A stretch of 64,000 nt of DNA from Candidatus Thiothrix sulfatifontis (GCA_022828425.1 CP094685.1:806001-870000); one strand, 5' to 3'. Counted from the first letter of the stretch, positions 53,788 through 63,120 are shown. Numbers and translations: made by a program. Notes: generated by a model not told the origin, from the letters alone.

Positions 53788-54231
53788 TTAGGCTTTTTCC
53801 ACGATAAAAATCACCCCGTCTACGCCGGTAACACGCACCCGTGTGCCGGAAGGCAAGTCGTCTCCGCGCACGCGCCACGCGGTATCACCCACGCGCATGG
53901 TGCCGCGCCCGTCGATAATCGCCTCGGTCAAGGTGTATTCCTTGCCGAAGTGACTGTGCAAACGGTTGTTGAGATCGGGCGTGTCGGAATGAATATTTGC
54001 CTCACTGAAGCGCGATTTGCGCCAACCAAAGACGCTTACCAGCGACACCAGCGCGAAAATCAGGATTTGCCCACTCAGCGGCAATGCCGGAATTAGCCAG
54101 AGGGCGATACCGGCGACGATTGCGCCAAATCCGAACCACATCACCAGCATCGCGGGAATGAAGCTTTCCAGCGCCATGAGCAACACGCCGAAAATCAGCC
54201 AATGCCAGAATTCAAGCTGTTGCATGTCCAT
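53788..54231 (-). CDS. NfeD-family membrane protein
   Basis: 147 residues. Membrane segments WHWLIFGVLLMALESFIPA and VMWFGFGAIVAGIALWLI / LIFALVSLVSVFGW, followed by an OB-fold domain EAIIDGRGTMRVGDTAWRVRGDDLPSGTRVRVTGVDGVIFIVE typical of NfeD. Partner of the stomatin-like protein encoded immediately upstream; start and stop overlap by one base (TGATG). Confidence 0.93.
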   Translation of the reverse strand: MDMQQLEFWHWLIFGVLLMALESFIPAMLVMWFGFGAIVAGIALWLIPALPLSGQILIFALVSLVSVFGWRKSRFSEANIHSDTPDLNNRLHSHFGKEYTLTEAIIDGRGTMRVGDTAWRVRGDDLPSGTRVRVTGVDGVIFIVEKA

Positions 54232-55106
54232 CAGGTTTTATCCTTCATCGCTTTCCAGAGTTCATTGATGCTGCCGATGGAACCCATCAAACCACTGGTA
54301 TCCAGCGGCATGAAAATGGTTTTTTGCTGGTTGGAATCGGCAAACTTGCCCAATGCTTCGACGTATTTTTGCGCCACGAAATAGTTGAGGGCTTGCACAT
54401 CACCTTCCGCGACGGCTTTGGACACCATTTGGGTGGCTTTCGCTTCGGCAAGCGCTTCGCGTTCGCGGGCTTCGGCACGCAGGAATGCGGCGGTTTTCAT
54501 GCCTTCGGCTTCGAGGATTTGCGCTTGCTTTTTGCCTTCGGATTCGGTGATTTGGGCGCGTTTTTGGCGTTCGGCGGTCATTTGCAAATTCATGGCGCGA
54601 ACCAATTCGGCGGGCGGCTCGATGTCTTTGATTTCGACGCGCAGCACTTTGACACCCCAAGCGTTGGTGGCTTCGTCCACAATCGCGAGTACCCGTGCGC
54701 CGATTTCATCACGCTTGCTTAACAGGTGATCAAGCTCCAAAGCACCGCACACTGAACGCAAGTTGGTCATAATCAGATTGAGGATGGCGGTTTGCAAATT
54801 GGTGATTTCATACGAAGCCTTCGCGGGGTCAAACACTTGGTAGAACACCACGCCGTCAATGTTGACGTTGGCGTTGTCGGCGGTAATGACTTGTTGGGGG
54901 AGGATGTCGAGTACCTGTTCCATCATGTTCACCTTGCGCCCGACGCGGTAAATCATTGGAATAATCAAGCCCAGACCGGGTTGCAGCGTGGTGACGTAAC
55001 GCCCAAAGCGCTCGACCGTGTAGTTGTAGCCTTGCGGCACCATTTTCACGCCCATGAAAATGAGCGCGGCGATGAAGATCAAGATGGCGATGGCGAATGA
55101 TGTCAT
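54231..55106 (-). CDS. SPFH-domain stomatin-like protein (QmcA-like)
   Basis: 291 residues. N-terminal membrane helix (FAIAILIFIAALIFMGVKMV), then the SPFH domain VPQGYNYTVERFGRYVTTLQPGLGLIIPM, ANVNIDGVVFYQV, and the helical C-terminal part with AERQKRAQITESEGKKQAQILEAEGMK. Forms membrane microdomain scaffolds with NfeD proteins. Operon with the NfeD gene. The name QmcA/YbbK is a best guess among stomatin-like proteins. Confidence 0.93.
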   Translation of the reverse strand: MTSFAIAILIFIAALIFMGVKMVPQGYNYTVERFGRYVTTLQPGLGLIIPMIYRVGRKVNMMEQVLDILPQQVITADNANVNIDGVVFYQVFDPAKASYEITNLQTAILNLIMTNLRSVCGALELDHLLSKRDEIGARVLAIVDEATNAWGVKVLRVEIKDIEPPAELVRAMNLQMTAERQKRAQITESEGKKQAQILEAEGMKTAAFLRAEAREREALAEAKATQMVSKAVAEGDVQALNYFVAQKYVEALGKFADSNQQKTIFMPLDTSGLMGSIGSINELWKAMKDKT

Positions 55107-55255
55107 GAACAGCTCCTTGTAAATGCGGTAAATTTGTTATTGTCGTTATGGGTTAGTGTAGTCTTGCCTGTGGTAAACGGCTAGTATTCACTGCTAGAGA
55201 GGAGCAAGCAGCCGACCAGTTGTTCAGTCTAATAACCTTACTTAAGGAGCACACC

Positions 55256-55489
55256 ATGCAAGACGGCATCATTCAAGATGGCATGAAAGGTATTTCCAAT
55301 ATTGTGGATAACCCTTACAAGCATCTGCAAAAAATCGCCGGTGAATTGGACAGTTACGATACCCGTGACAAAATTGATCGGGTATTGGATGAGTTGGATT
55401 TCATCCACGAGCTAATTGACCCCGAAGCGCAGTCCATGGTGTCACAAGTGACCAAGACGCTGATGGAACGTTACCGTGCACTGGCTTAA
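55256..55489 (+). CDS. Small acidic protein of unknown function
   Basis: 77 residues: MQDGIIQDGMKGISNIVDN, then SYDTRDKIDRVLDELDFIHELIDP and a helical end. No signal peptide, no membrane segment and no family recognised. Two helices are likely. The ATG at 55256 has an excellent site (TTAAGGAGCACACC), which supports real expression. Downstream 106 bases are AT-rich, with no clear hairpin. Confidence 0.72.
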   Translation: MQDGIIQDGMKGISNIVDNPYKHLQKIAGELDSYDTRDKIDRVLDELDFIHELIDPEAQSMVSQVTKTLMERYRALA

Positions 55490-55595
55490 TTATTGTCAAT
55501 AAAAAATTTAATCTATTCATAAATAAAAATATTTTCATTGACCCTCGGTGGCTTCTTGCTTAAAACATTTGTTTTGAGTAAAGAGTGTCCACCTC

Positions 55596-56324
55596 ATGAG
55601 AAAAATCATCCCCCGCGCCGTCAGCGTGTTGCTGGCGTGTGCTTCGCCTTTTGCCCACGCCGCAGGCTGCCAAACCCTCAGCAGCGATAATCTGCAAGCC
55701 AGAGCCAATGCGTATAAACCCTTGATCCACAACGCTGCGATTCAACACGGCGTGAGTTCCAGTCTGGTGAAAGCGGTGATTACGGTGGAAAGTTGTTTTC
55801 GTCCCAAAGCGCGTGGCTCACTGGGGGAAAAAGGTTTGATGCAACTCATGCCCGCCACGGCACGCCGCTTCAATATTCGCAATGGGTACAGTGTCCAGCA
55901 AAATATCCACGGTGGAACCCGTTATCTGGGTTATTTGCAGCAACGCTACAGCGGTGATTTACCGCGCATGGTCGCGGCTTATAACGCGGGTGAGGGACGT
56001 ATTAAACCCGGCGGGCGCATTCCGAATAAAGCGTATGTGAGCAAAGTGATGCAAGCTTACCGCAAGTTTTCCGGCAAAAGTGCCGGTGCCGAAGTGAGTG
56101 TGAAACAAGCCACGTTTAAAACCCTTGAAAAATCAGCCGCTAAGCTGATTAGTCACGGCTTGCCTTGGGCGGATTTGCATACCGGCACGTATCAGGTGAA
56201 AGCGGGTGATACCGTGTACGAAGCGATGCGTCAAACCGGCGTGCCGGTCAAAAAGTTGGTGCGTTTGAATAACCTGTCCGCGCCTTACACCATTAAAGCG
56301 GGACAGGTATTGCAGCTAAATTAA
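55596..56324 (+). CDS. Lytic transglycosylase with LysM domain
   Basis: 242 residues. Signal peptide RKIIPRAVSVLLACASPFAHA. SLT domain: LVKAVITVESCFRPKARGSLGEKGLMQLMPATARRF (catalytic Glu in VES), GGTRYLGYLQQRYSGDLPRMVAAYNAGEGR. The C-terminus is a LysM peptidoglycan-binding repeat: YQVKAGDTVYEAMRQTGVPVKKLVRLNNL. Cuts peptidoglycan glycan strands in the periplasm. Converges with ppk2, with a gap of three bases. Confidence 0.92.
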   Translation: MRKIIPRAVSVLLACASPFAHAAGCQTLSSDNLQARANAYKPLIHNAAIQHGVSSSLVKAVITVESCFRPKARGSLGEKGLMQLMPATARRFNIRNGYSVQQNIHGGTRYLGYLQQRYSGDLPRMVAAYNAGEGRIKPGGRIPNKAYVSKVMQAYRKFSGKSAGAEVSVKQATFKTLEKSAAKLISHGLPWADLHTGTYQVKAGDTVYEAMRQTGVPVKKLVRLNNLSAPYTIKAGQVLQLN

Positions 56325-56327
56325 GCC

Positions 56328-57416
56328 TTAGCTGTTGTTGCCGCCAAAGCTGGCTCGCCCAACGATCAGCGGGTCAGCTTGGTTGATATTGCGTGCATCC
56401 TTGCCTGTGTAGTTCATCTTATTTAGCACGTAACGCATGGCGTTGAGACGCGCCCGCTTTTTGCAATCTGATTTGATAATGATCCACGGGCATTCGGAGG
56501 TGTCAGTATGGAAAAACATCGCCTCCTTCGCTTTGCTGTATTCATCCCATTTTTCGAGGGATGCCAAGTCAATTGGGCTAAGTTTCCACTGCTTGAGCGG
56601 GTGAATTTCACGTTCTTTAAAACGACGGCGCTGCTCTTTGCGGCTGACGGAGAACCAGAATTTAATCAAGTGAATGCCACTGTTCACTAAATGGCGTTCC
56701 AATTCCGGGGCTTGGCGCATGAAAGACAGGTATTCCGCTTCATTACAAAAGCCCATGACACGTTCAACGCCTGCACGGTTGTACCAAGAACGATCCATCA
56801 GCACGATTTCACCGGCAGACGGTAAGTGTTGGATATAACGCTGGAAATACCATTGCCCACGTTCCATGTCGGTGGGCTTTTCCAGTGCCACGACGCGAGC
56901 ACCCCGTGGATTGAGGTGTTCCATGAAACGTTTGATCGCGCCGCCTTTACCCGCTGCATCGCGGCCTTCAAACAGAATCACCACCCGTTGCCCGGTTTCG
57001 CGTACCCACGCTTGCAACTTGAGTAATTCCACTTGCAGGTGGTATTTCTGTTTTTCGTAAGATTTGCGTGAGAGGCGATTTTTGTAAGGGTAAACCGCTG
57101 AGCGCCAGTCATCGACCAATTCATCGTCGGGGCTGACGGGCATTCTGGCTTCGTATTTTTGCCAGCGTAACAGCGCAGTTTTGAGAGCGGCGGCATCATC
57201 GGGGGAGGCACCTTCCAAAATCGACTCCAGCGCTTTGAAGGCGGCGGCACTATCGGTCGGTTTGGGGATAATGTGTTCCAAAATGTCTTCGGCGGCACTG
57301 ATTTGGGCATCAGACGCCTCCGCGCTGGCTTGCAGCACGGCAAACGTTTCCACCGCCTCGGCAGTAATCGGGTCAGTTTCCATCGGTTCGGTTGCGTTAA
57401 TTTGCTCTTTATCCAT
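56328..57416 (-). CDS. ppk2: Polyphosphate kinase 2
   Basis: 362 residues. PPK2 core: VILFEGRDAAGKGGAIKRF (Walker A), EHLNPRGARVVALEKPTDMERGQWYFQRYI, IVLMDRSWYNRAGVERVMGFC (Walker B and lid), FWFSVSRKEQRRRFKER and SECPWIIIKSDCKKRARLNAMRYVL. Transfers phosphate between polyphosphate and nucleotides. The first 80 residues are an acidic extension. The ATG at 57416 follows GGAG; another start 14 codons upstream (57458) is weaker. Confidence 0.94.
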   Translation of the reverse strand: MDKEQINATEPMETDPITAEAVETFAVLQASAEASDAQISAAEDILEHIIPKPTDSAAAFKALESILEGASPDDAAALKTALLRWQKYEARMPVSPDDELVDDWRSAVYPYKNRLSRKSYEKQKYHLQVELLKLQAWVRETGQRVVILFEGRDAAGKGGAIKRFMEHLNPRGARVVALEKPTDMERGQWYFQRYIQHLPSAGEIVLMDRSWYNRAGVERVMGFCNEAEYLSFMRQAPELERHLVNSGIHLIKFWFSVSRKEQRRRFKEREIHPLKQWKLSPIDLASLEKWDEYSKAKEAMFFHTDTSECPWIIIKSDCKKRARLNAMRYVLNKMNYTGKDARNINQADPLIVGRASFGGNNS

Positions 57417-57494
57417 TAGGCGCTCCACATTTTTTTCATCAAATCTTAACGTTTCCATGTTAGCAAACCTAGGGCAAATAATTGCTGATAAATG

Positions 57495-58169
57495 TCAGGG
57501 CAGCGGGGTGTTGCGCAAGCGTGCCAATACCGCTGCGGCTTGTTCGCGGGCGTGCTGGGCTGGCGGCAAGTCGCCGTTGAGGTAAGCATCAATGTCTTGC
57601 TGCGCCTGCATTTGGTCGTCAAACGTGTCCTGGCGTTGGCGAATACGCTCCAGCGAATCTTGCATCCGTGCAAATTTGTCGCTGTGGACGTTGGCATGGC
57701 GGGAGAGTTTACCGACCGCTTGCTGGGCGTGTTGGGTCGCCTGTGCCATGCGCAATTCCGCGCGGTAATGTTCCAGCTTGTTGGCGGTGCTTTTCAGGGT
57801 TTGCAATAGCCGCTGTTCGTAAGCGTGCAATTGCGCGTGTTGGCGCTGTTGCTGTTCCAGCCGGGTTTCGTGTTGGCTGAAATCTTCTGCCAGTGACAGC
57901 GCGGCGGCTTCATCGCTTTGTTCGATATGGCGGCGAATCAGAGTTTCCTTGCTTGCCAGTTGGGTTTTTTGCGCATCAAGCTGGCGTTGCAGGCGTAATT
58001 TGTCAGCCATCACTTGCGCAAGGTGTTGCTTGGCTTCGCGTAAATGGCTTTCGGATTCGTGAATCTCCTGCCCCAAAATGCGGGTGGCGTTGGCATCGAC
58101 GGCGGTTTCCAGTACTTCACGAGTGCCACCACGTACCGCCGTGGCGAGTTTTTCGATTAAGTAAAACAT
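57495..58169 (-). CDS. PspA/IM30-type coiled-coil protein
   Basis: 224 residues, nearly all predicted coiled coil: AKQHLAQVMADKLRLQRQLDAQKTQLASKE, RLEQQQRQHAQLHAYEQRLLQTLK. The layout and the N-terminus (MFYLIEKLATAVRGGTREVLETAVDANATRILGQEIHESE) resemble PspA-like membrane-stress proteins. Its neighbour is the YiaA-like gene 14 bases upstream, with which such PspA-like genes are often paired. Assignment to PspA by pattern. Confidence 0.8.
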   Translation of the reverse strand: MFYLIEKLATAVRGGTREVLETAVDANATRILGQEIHESESHLREAKQHLAQVMADKLRLQRQLDAQKTQLASKETLIRRHIEQSDEAAALSLAEDFSQHETRLEQQQRQHAQLHAYEQRLLQTLKSTANKLEHYRAELRMAQATQHAQQAVGKLSRHANVHSDKFARMQDSLERIRQRQDTFDDQMQAQQDIDAYLNGDLPPAQHAREQAAAVLARLRNTPLP

Positions 58170-58183
58170 GCGGATTGCCTCCC

Positions 58184-58456
58184 TTACTCGGCGTATTCTT
58201 TGAGGATTTTGTTGGTTTTGGCTTCGCTAATGCGATTCAGCAAGCGTTGCGCTTCGTGCTCATCTCGCAAAGTTTTTGACAACATAATGGTGGAGCTGAC
58301 CAGAAACAGGGAGTTTAAGGCAAGGTAACCTTTGGTGAGCAGATTGCCTTCGAGGAAGAAGATGAAAGCTGCCATCCCCACCAGCGCAATGCCGAAGGTG
58401 AGTTTGACGAAGAATAACCAGCTACTGGAGTTGGGCAGGGTGATATTGTCGTTCAT
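58184..58456 (-). CDS. YiaA/YiaB-family small membrane protein
   Basis: 90 residues with two membrane helices: WLFFVKLTFGIALVGMAAFIFFL and KGYLALNSLFLVSSTIMLS, then the YiaA-type motif SKTLRDEHEAQRLLNRISEAK. Inner membrane, function unknown. Probably co-transcribed with the PspA-like gene, for which it may be a membrane partner. Confidence 0.82.
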   Translation of the reverse strand: MNDNITLPNSSSWLFFVKLTFGIALVGMAAFIFFLEGNLLTKGYLALNSLFLVSSTIMLSKTLRDEHEAQRLLNRISEAKTNKILKEYAE

Positions 58457-58631
58457 GGGGTGTTCCTCTGGTTGCGATTAACAGTTGTTATGCTCTGAGA
58501 GGAAGATTAGGGGATGGTTGCGCTTGACGCAACGTGAATGGGAAAAGTTGAAGATGGCAAGCCGTTAAGTAGCAAAATATGATACGTGCTTGTATTTGTG
58601 TTAGATTAATCGTCAGAGGTTTGACAGCGTG

Positions 58632-58661
58632 CCTGCCCTAAAAGGACAGGGATTCTTCCTG
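58632..58661. repeat. Hairpin resembling the end of an IS200/IS605-type element
   Basis: cctgccc-taaaa-ggacagg forms a stem with one mismatch and is followed by gattcttcctg. Such a stem followed by this kind of tail recalls the subterminal hairpins of IS200/IS605 elements. No transposase or tnpB lies nearby, so it would be a solo end or a look-alike. Confidence 0.3.
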
Positions 58662-58709
58662 AAAAAAGCACATATCAACGTTCAAAATTATTAACTTCCT
58701 CTTGATCGC

Positions 58710-59525
58710 TTACTTAATTTTTTGGAGTTTTTCAATATTTTCTCGACATTCTTTTTCATAAAATTTTCCGTGATCATATTTTATGCAATTGGTGAAATCA
58801 GAAATGGCTTCATCTATTTTCCCCATGTCTCGGTATGTAAGTCCTCGTATATAATAAGGGTAGTAAAAAGTAGAATCCTTTTCGATTCTTTTATTAATGG
58901 CAGATAAAGAAAGATCATATTTTCCTATTATTCTATAATTTATTGCTATATCGTGTAATATATATCTTTCGCTTGGATTTATAGATAGCGCTTTTTCATA
59001 TAGCTCTATTGCCTTCATGCGCTCACCCTTAGTAGCGTATATCCATCCCTTTACTTCATACGCCTCCCATTTATTGGGGTTGATCGTTAATAACGTATCA
59101 AGTATTTGTAATGCAGATTCATGTTTGTCATTTTGGTAGTAAGCTTTGCCAAGAGAAAGTAATGTTAGTTCGTCGTTTGGCCAGTGTTTGAGAACTTCAC
59201 GAAGATCTACAATCGCTTCTGCATATTTTTTTTCATCGTATTTTTTTATGCCAGAGTCTAAGCGTTCACGGATGTCCAAATCTGAAAGTGAAGCAGGTGG
59301 CTCTTCTTTCTTTTCCAGTGAGGCGGTGAAGGCAGGCGCAACTTGTAAAGCTAAGCCTAACGATAAGAATACAAAACTCAATACTCCCGCAAACCAAGCA
59401 TTGACATTGATTCTTACCAGATGATCAGCAGGTCTTACCCCTAAAGCTAAAAACAGTAGGACAAAACCGATCACAATAAAAATGACAGGAATCGAAGCCC
59501 CCTTTAATAAATCAATAACTTCCAC
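58710..59525 (-). CDS. TPR-repeat membrane protein of unknown function
   Basis: 271 residues. Two N-terminal membrane segments (IPVIFIVIGFVLLFLALGV; WFAGVLSFVFLSLGLALQV), then about four TPR units from residue 90 on (KYAEAIVDLREVLKHWPND, HESALQILDTLLTINPNK, RMKAIELYEKALSINPSE, KIDEAISDFTNCIKYDH). A scaffold for protein contacts. The start codon is GTG. The coding sequence is markedly AT-richer than all neighbours, which suggests recent transfer. Confidence 0.8.
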   Translation of the reverse strand: MEVIDLLKGASIPVIFIVIGFVLLFLALGVRPADHLVRINVNAWFAGVLSFVFLSLGLALQVAPAFTASLEKKEEPPASLSDLDIRERLDSGIKKYDEKKYAEAIVDLREVLKHWPNDELTLLSLGKAYYQNDKHESALQILDTLLTINPNKWEAYEVKGWIYATKGERMKAIELYEKALSINPSERYILHDIAINYRIIGKYDLSLSAINKRIEKDSTFYYPYYIRGLTYRDMGKIDEAISDFTNCIKYDHGKFYEKECRENIEKLQKIK

Positions 59526-59710
59526 GGAAACACCCCATTAGAAATAAAAATATAGACAAAATATTCGTGATATTGTAGCGTAAAAATCATACATTGCACC
59601 ACCTTTTGTGCCTGCATTCCAACGTTTTCCTGTCTGCTGATCACTTGTTGTGAAGGATGAATATGCCCCTGAATGGAGCTTTTGCCTTTGGCGAAGTGCT
59701 GGGCTAAGCT

Positions 59711-60304
59711 GTGAGTATCTTGCCAACCACACCGAGGTGCAACGTGGGCGCAGTGCCGAAATCCAGCTATATGTCGCCAGACGAGTATTTGCAGTGGGAA
59801 CATAGCCGTGGGGATGATGAAAAATACGAGTACGTAGACGGGCAAGTGTACGCGATGGCGGGCGCTAGTCGCTCACATAACCGTGTTGCCATGAAATTTA
59901 CCAACCTGCTGTACAACCATCTGGAAGGTAGCCCGTGTGAGGTGTTCCAGTCGGACATGAAAGTGGGCATCCGTTCGCTGGAAACGGATCGCTATTATTA
60001 CCCCGATGTACAAGTCAGTTGTGAGGAAGAAACCGAAACGTATGCCAACACTTCGCCATGCTTGATTATTGAGGTGTTATCAGACAGCACCGCCCGCAAG
60101 GATCGCACCGAAAAACTGGCAGCCTACCGGCTGTTTGCCAGTTTGCAGGAATACGTGTTGTGTTCGCAGGATACGCCGCATATCGAGGTTTACCGGCGAG
60201 CACGTGACTGGGAACGGGAGATTTACACGGCGGGGCAAGTGTTAATGCTGGAATCAGTCGGGTTGGAAGTGGCGGTGGATGATATTTACCGTTTTCTGAT
60301 GTGA
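59711..60304 (+). CDS. Uma2-family (DUF820) endonuclease-like protein
   Basis: 197 residues. PD-(D/E)xK-type fold with family landmarks MSPDEYLQWEHSRGDDEKYEYVDGQVYAMAGAS, HNRVAMKFTNLLYNHL, YYYPDVQVSCEE (the Asp) and SPCLIIEVLSDSTARKDRTEKLAAYRL (E-V of the E-x-K-like motif). Abundant in cyanobacteria and filamentous bacteria; physiological role unclear. Start uncertain: GTG at 59711, GTG at 59753 or ATG at 59771 are all in frame. Confidence 0.87.
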   Translation: MSILPTTPRCNVGAVPKSSYMSPDEYLQWEHSRGDDEKYEYVDGQVYAMAGASRSHNRVAMKFTNLLYNHLEGSPCEVFQSDMKVGIRSLETDRYYYPDVQVSCEEETETYANTSPCLIIEVLSDSTARKDRTEKLAAYRLFASLQEYVLCSQDTPHIEVYRRARDWEREIYTAGQVLMLESVGLEVAVDDIYRFLM

Positions 60305-60331
60305 ATTTCACCAAATCTAAGCGCTCAGTAG

Positions 60332-61186
60332 TCAGGCTTTCACTACCCGCAATACATTCCCATAATACAAGTCCTTACCCGTGCTGGTCTGCATCCACAA
60401 CTCACGCACATCGCACTGTTGCGGTTTGAAATACTGATGCGCCAAGCGGGTGATTTCCGCCAAGCCAATCGTGGGCGAATACGTGTTGAGGATCAGAAAC
60501 CCGCGTGATGTTAACAACCCTTGCACGCCTTCCAATAACGCTTCCAGCTTATTATCGAGTTTCCATTTTTCGCCTTTTTTACCCAAGCCCCACGCGGGCG
60601 GATCCATAATAATGCCGTCGTAATGCCGCCCGCGTTTGAGTTCGCGCTCCACGAATTTGAGCGCATCTTCACGCACCCATTTAATATCCGTCAGTTTGCT
60701 GCGCTCCATATTGGAATGCGCCCAAGTCAGCAATGGCTTAACGGAATCGACGTGCAAGGTTTCCGCGCCGGTTTGCCGAGCGATGCACGACGCCGCGCCG
60801 GTATACGCAAACAGGTTGAGAAAGCGGCTTTCAGCGGGCAGGTGTTCCGCAATAAAATCCCAATTGCAGCGCTGTTCAGGGAATAAGCCAAGGTGTTTGA
60901 AACGGGTTAATTCGAGCTGGAAACGCAGCCGCTGGTAGCCGATTTCCCACGTTGTTGGGGCAGCGTCGCGCAAGGGATGCCACACACCGCTGTGTTTATC
61001 GGCTTCGATGAATTCCCAATGCGCCAACGTGTACCATTCGCTGTGAGGCTTGCCCGGTTTGAAATAGGCTTGCACTTCCGGGCGAATGGTGAGGATTTTC
61101 CCCCAGCGTTCCAGCTTTTTGCCATCGCCTGCGTCGAGCAGTTCGTAGTCATCCCAGCCGTGGGTGTAGAGGCGTTGTTGCGTCAT
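60332..61186 (-). CDS. Class I SAM-dependent rRNA methyltransferase (RlmI/RlmK-like)
   Basis: 284 residues. Rossmann motif FLNLFAYTGAASCIARQTGAE, HVDSVKPLLTWAHSNME, and catalytic-loop DPPAWGLGKKGE, as in large-subunit rRNA cytosine/guanine methyltransferases. No PUA domain. The exact nucleotide is not predictable. Its ATG overlaps the stop of the upstream coiled-coil gene (ATGA), so the two are co-translated. Confidence 0.88.
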   Translation of the reverse strand: MTQQRLYTHGWDDYELLDAGDGKKLERWGKILTIRPEVQAYFKPGKPHSEWYTLAHWEFIEADKHSGVWHPLRDAAPTTWEIGYQRLRFQLELTRFKHLGLFPEQRCNWDFIAEHLPAESRFLNLFAYTGAASCIARQTGAETLHVDSVKPLLTWAHSNMERSKLTDIKWVREDALKFVERELKRGRHYDGIIMDPPAWGLGKKGEKWKLDNKLEALLEGVQGLLTSRGFLILNTYSPTIGLAEITRLAHQYFKPQQCDVRELWMQTSTGKDLYYGNVLRVVKA

Positions 61187-62160
61187 TTAGGGGAAGTCTT
61201 ATTGGAAAAAGAAGAGCGGTAGGCGGCTAGTTTGTGCAATTGTGCCGCAATCACCCGCTTGCTGTCATGCACCGGCATCAACGCCAAGGTCGGTAAGCTG
61301 TAACGGCTAAGCGTTGTCGATGTCGGCGGATTCGCTTTGTCGGCGCTTAGCTCGTTCGTAACGGGCGGCGCTGTTGGCGGTTGTTCCGTTTGCCGAGGGT
61401 TCAAGACAATCGTGGTATCAACGGGCGGTACCGCCGTTGCACTGACAATTTTACCAATAATTTCCACGCGTTCTTCTGAAGAAAACTGGGTGATGACATC
61501 CAGCACCTTCATGCGTACTTCATGCGTCAGGTGGCGCTCTTCCAGATTGTATTGATGGCATTGTCTGAGGTGCATAATTTCCACCCTCGAACGCCGCCAA
61601 ATGAGGAATAACACGGCTCCCGACCCCGATAACACCAAAATTATCGCGACACCCGCACCGGATACGAGGTAAATGCGGCTCTCTATGCTTGCTGCTTTCT
61701 GTTGTTGCATGGTGGCATCGTGCGTTAATTTCATGCCTAATTGCGCATTATCAGCCGTCAATTTTTGCTGGTTAAGGGTGTATTTCGTGGTGGATTCAAG
61801 CTGTTTGATGGCAATCTCGGCTTGTTGCTTCTGTTGCTCGGCTTGTGCTTTTTGGTTTAATTCCCATTGTTCGGTGGCGAGTTGCCGTTGAATGCGCAAC
61901 TGTTCCAACTGCACGTCATGGTTCAAGGTTTGCTGTTGGAGGTACGTTTGGTAATTGAGTTGTTGCTGATTTATGGCCAAATCACGGTCTAAATCGAGTT
62001 CTTTTATCTGAACTTCATGCTGTTGCTTATCGTCATCCAATTGCAACTGCATTCTTACTTCTTCGGCTGTACGTGGCTTATTGTCTTTAATCAAAGCGTA
62101 GCCAAGAAAAATGCTAAATAAGCCAATAATAAATATTATAAGCACAGCAATGGGTTTCAT
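61183..62160 (-). CDS. Membrane protein with a central coiled coil, unknown function
   Basis: 325 residues. Membrane segment at the N-terminus (IAVLIIFIIGLFSIFLGYAL) and another near 170-190 (VSGAGVAIILVLSGSGAVLFLIW). Between them is a Gln-rich coiled coil with repeated Q stretches (QQQLNYQTYLQQQTLNHD, AQAEQQKQQAEIAIKQLE). After the second helix is a basic turn, a short helical section and a low-complexity Thr/Pro tail. No family recognised. Coupled to the methyltransferase gene. Confidence 0.72.
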   Translation of the reverse strand: MKPIAVLIIFIIGLFSIFLGYALIKDNKPRTAEEVRMQLQLDDDKQQHEVQIKELDLDRDLAINQQQLNYQTYLQQQTLNHDVQLEQLRIQRQLATEQWELNQKAQAEQQKQQAEIAIKQLESTTKYTLNQQKLTADNAQLGMKLTHDATMQQQKAASIESRIYLVSGAGVAIILVLSGSGAVLFLIWRRSRVEIMHLRQCHQYNLEERHLTHEVRMKVLDVITQFSSEERVEIIGKIVSATAVPPVDTTIVLNPRQTEQPPTAPPVTNELSADKANPPTSTTLSRYSLPTLALMPVHDSKRVIAAQLHKLAAYRSSFSNKTSPK

Positions 62161-62284
62161 AAATAATCTGCGCCAAAGACACTTAAAGTAAAATGAACAA
62201 GATGTTTTGGTTTAAAAATACAGCGTATCTCAGTCAATTTCAAGGAAAAATGACTGATGGATGCCATACATTGATTAGTGGGCG

Positions 62285-63037
62285 CTACACCCGTGGCGTT
62301 AGCTTGCGCTGATCACCGAATAGGCGTTCGTAATCCCAGTCGCGTATCGCCAGCAGCACGGTCGATCCCTTGCGTTCGCCGATGGGCAGACTGGCATCAT
62401 CCTTGCTCAGGGTGTCGAAATCTTTGGCTAATTGCGTCATTTTGCGTTGGAACAGGGCGTTGCTGGCATCGCTTAACATGCCGTTGAGTACCACCAGTTT
62501 TTCGTTGTCTTTGATGAAACGCGCCCGGAAAAATTCGGTTTCGATTTTGGCAAGGAATAATTTCATGATTGGGCCATCATCGCGCCATTTGAAATTGGGG
62601 GCAACCAACAACTTAATGCGGTTGCCCGGCTGCAATTCGATAATGCGCAAGCGATCGAGGTGTGCGAGGTAGCGGATCACTTGCGCTTCGCTAAACTGGT
62701 AACGGTTGGTAATGTCTTGCCATGACCAGCGATTCAGCACCAGCACGGTGACGAGCAACAGGTGCAAATCGTCGGCAATTTCCTTTTCCTGTGCATGGCT
62801 TAGCTCGCTGATGGGTTTGGCGTGTTCGGCTCGCATTTCATGTACCAAGTCGGAGATTTCCATGCCCATTAAGGTACAGATTTTATCCAAACGTTGCAGC
62901 GACAAATCTTGTTCGGAAAACAGGCGTTTGACGCTGGCTTCGGAGAGTTGCAGGCAGGCGGCGACGTCAACATAAGTTTTATTGTGGCGCTTGAGTAGCT
63001 TTTTCAGGGTGGTGATGAGTTCGGTGGTTTGCGGCAT
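62285..63037 (-). CDS. XRE-family helix-turn-helix regulator
   Basis: 250 residues. N-terminal HTH: LLKRHNKTYVDVAACLQLSEASVKRLFSEQDLSLQRLDKICTLM, the xenobiotic response element pattern. The rest (YQFSEAQVIRYLAHLDRLRIIELQPGNRI, a winged-helix-like stretch, and QRKMTQLAKDFDTLSKD) may bind a ligand or a second DNA site. Target genes unknown; it is not adjacent to a candidate partner. Confidence 0.85.
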   Translation of the reverse strand: MPQTTELITTLKKLLKRHNKTYVDVAACLQLSEASVKRLFSEQDLSLQRLDKICTLMGMEISDLVHEMRAEHAKPISELSHAQEKEIADDLHLLLVTVLVLNRWSWQDITNRYQFSEAQVIRYLAHLDRLRIIELQPGNRIKLLVAPNFKWRDDGPIMKLFLAKIETEFFRARFIKDNEKLVVLNGMLSDASNALFQRKMTQLAKDFDTLSKDDASLPIGERKGSTVLLAIRDWDYERLFGDQRKLTPRV

Positions 63038-63073
63038 GTGAATAAATTACCGCATTGTCAGCCGTTTGGGTAG

Positions 63074-63101
63074 GTAGAGATGCAAAATCTTGCGTCTCTA
63101 C
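63074..63101. repeat. Imperfect 28-base palindromic repeat
   Basis: Arms gtagagatgcaa and ttgcgtctctac around aatc, pairing except for one T-G position. It resembles the gtagagacgcaa dispersed repeats of several bacterial genomes. It lies in the gap between the HTH regulator gene and the lipoprotein gene, 19 bases after the lipoprotein stop on its transcribed strand, and could stabilise or end that mRNA. Confidence 0.65.
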
Positions 63102-63120
63102 GGGGGTAGTTTGCCGTGGG

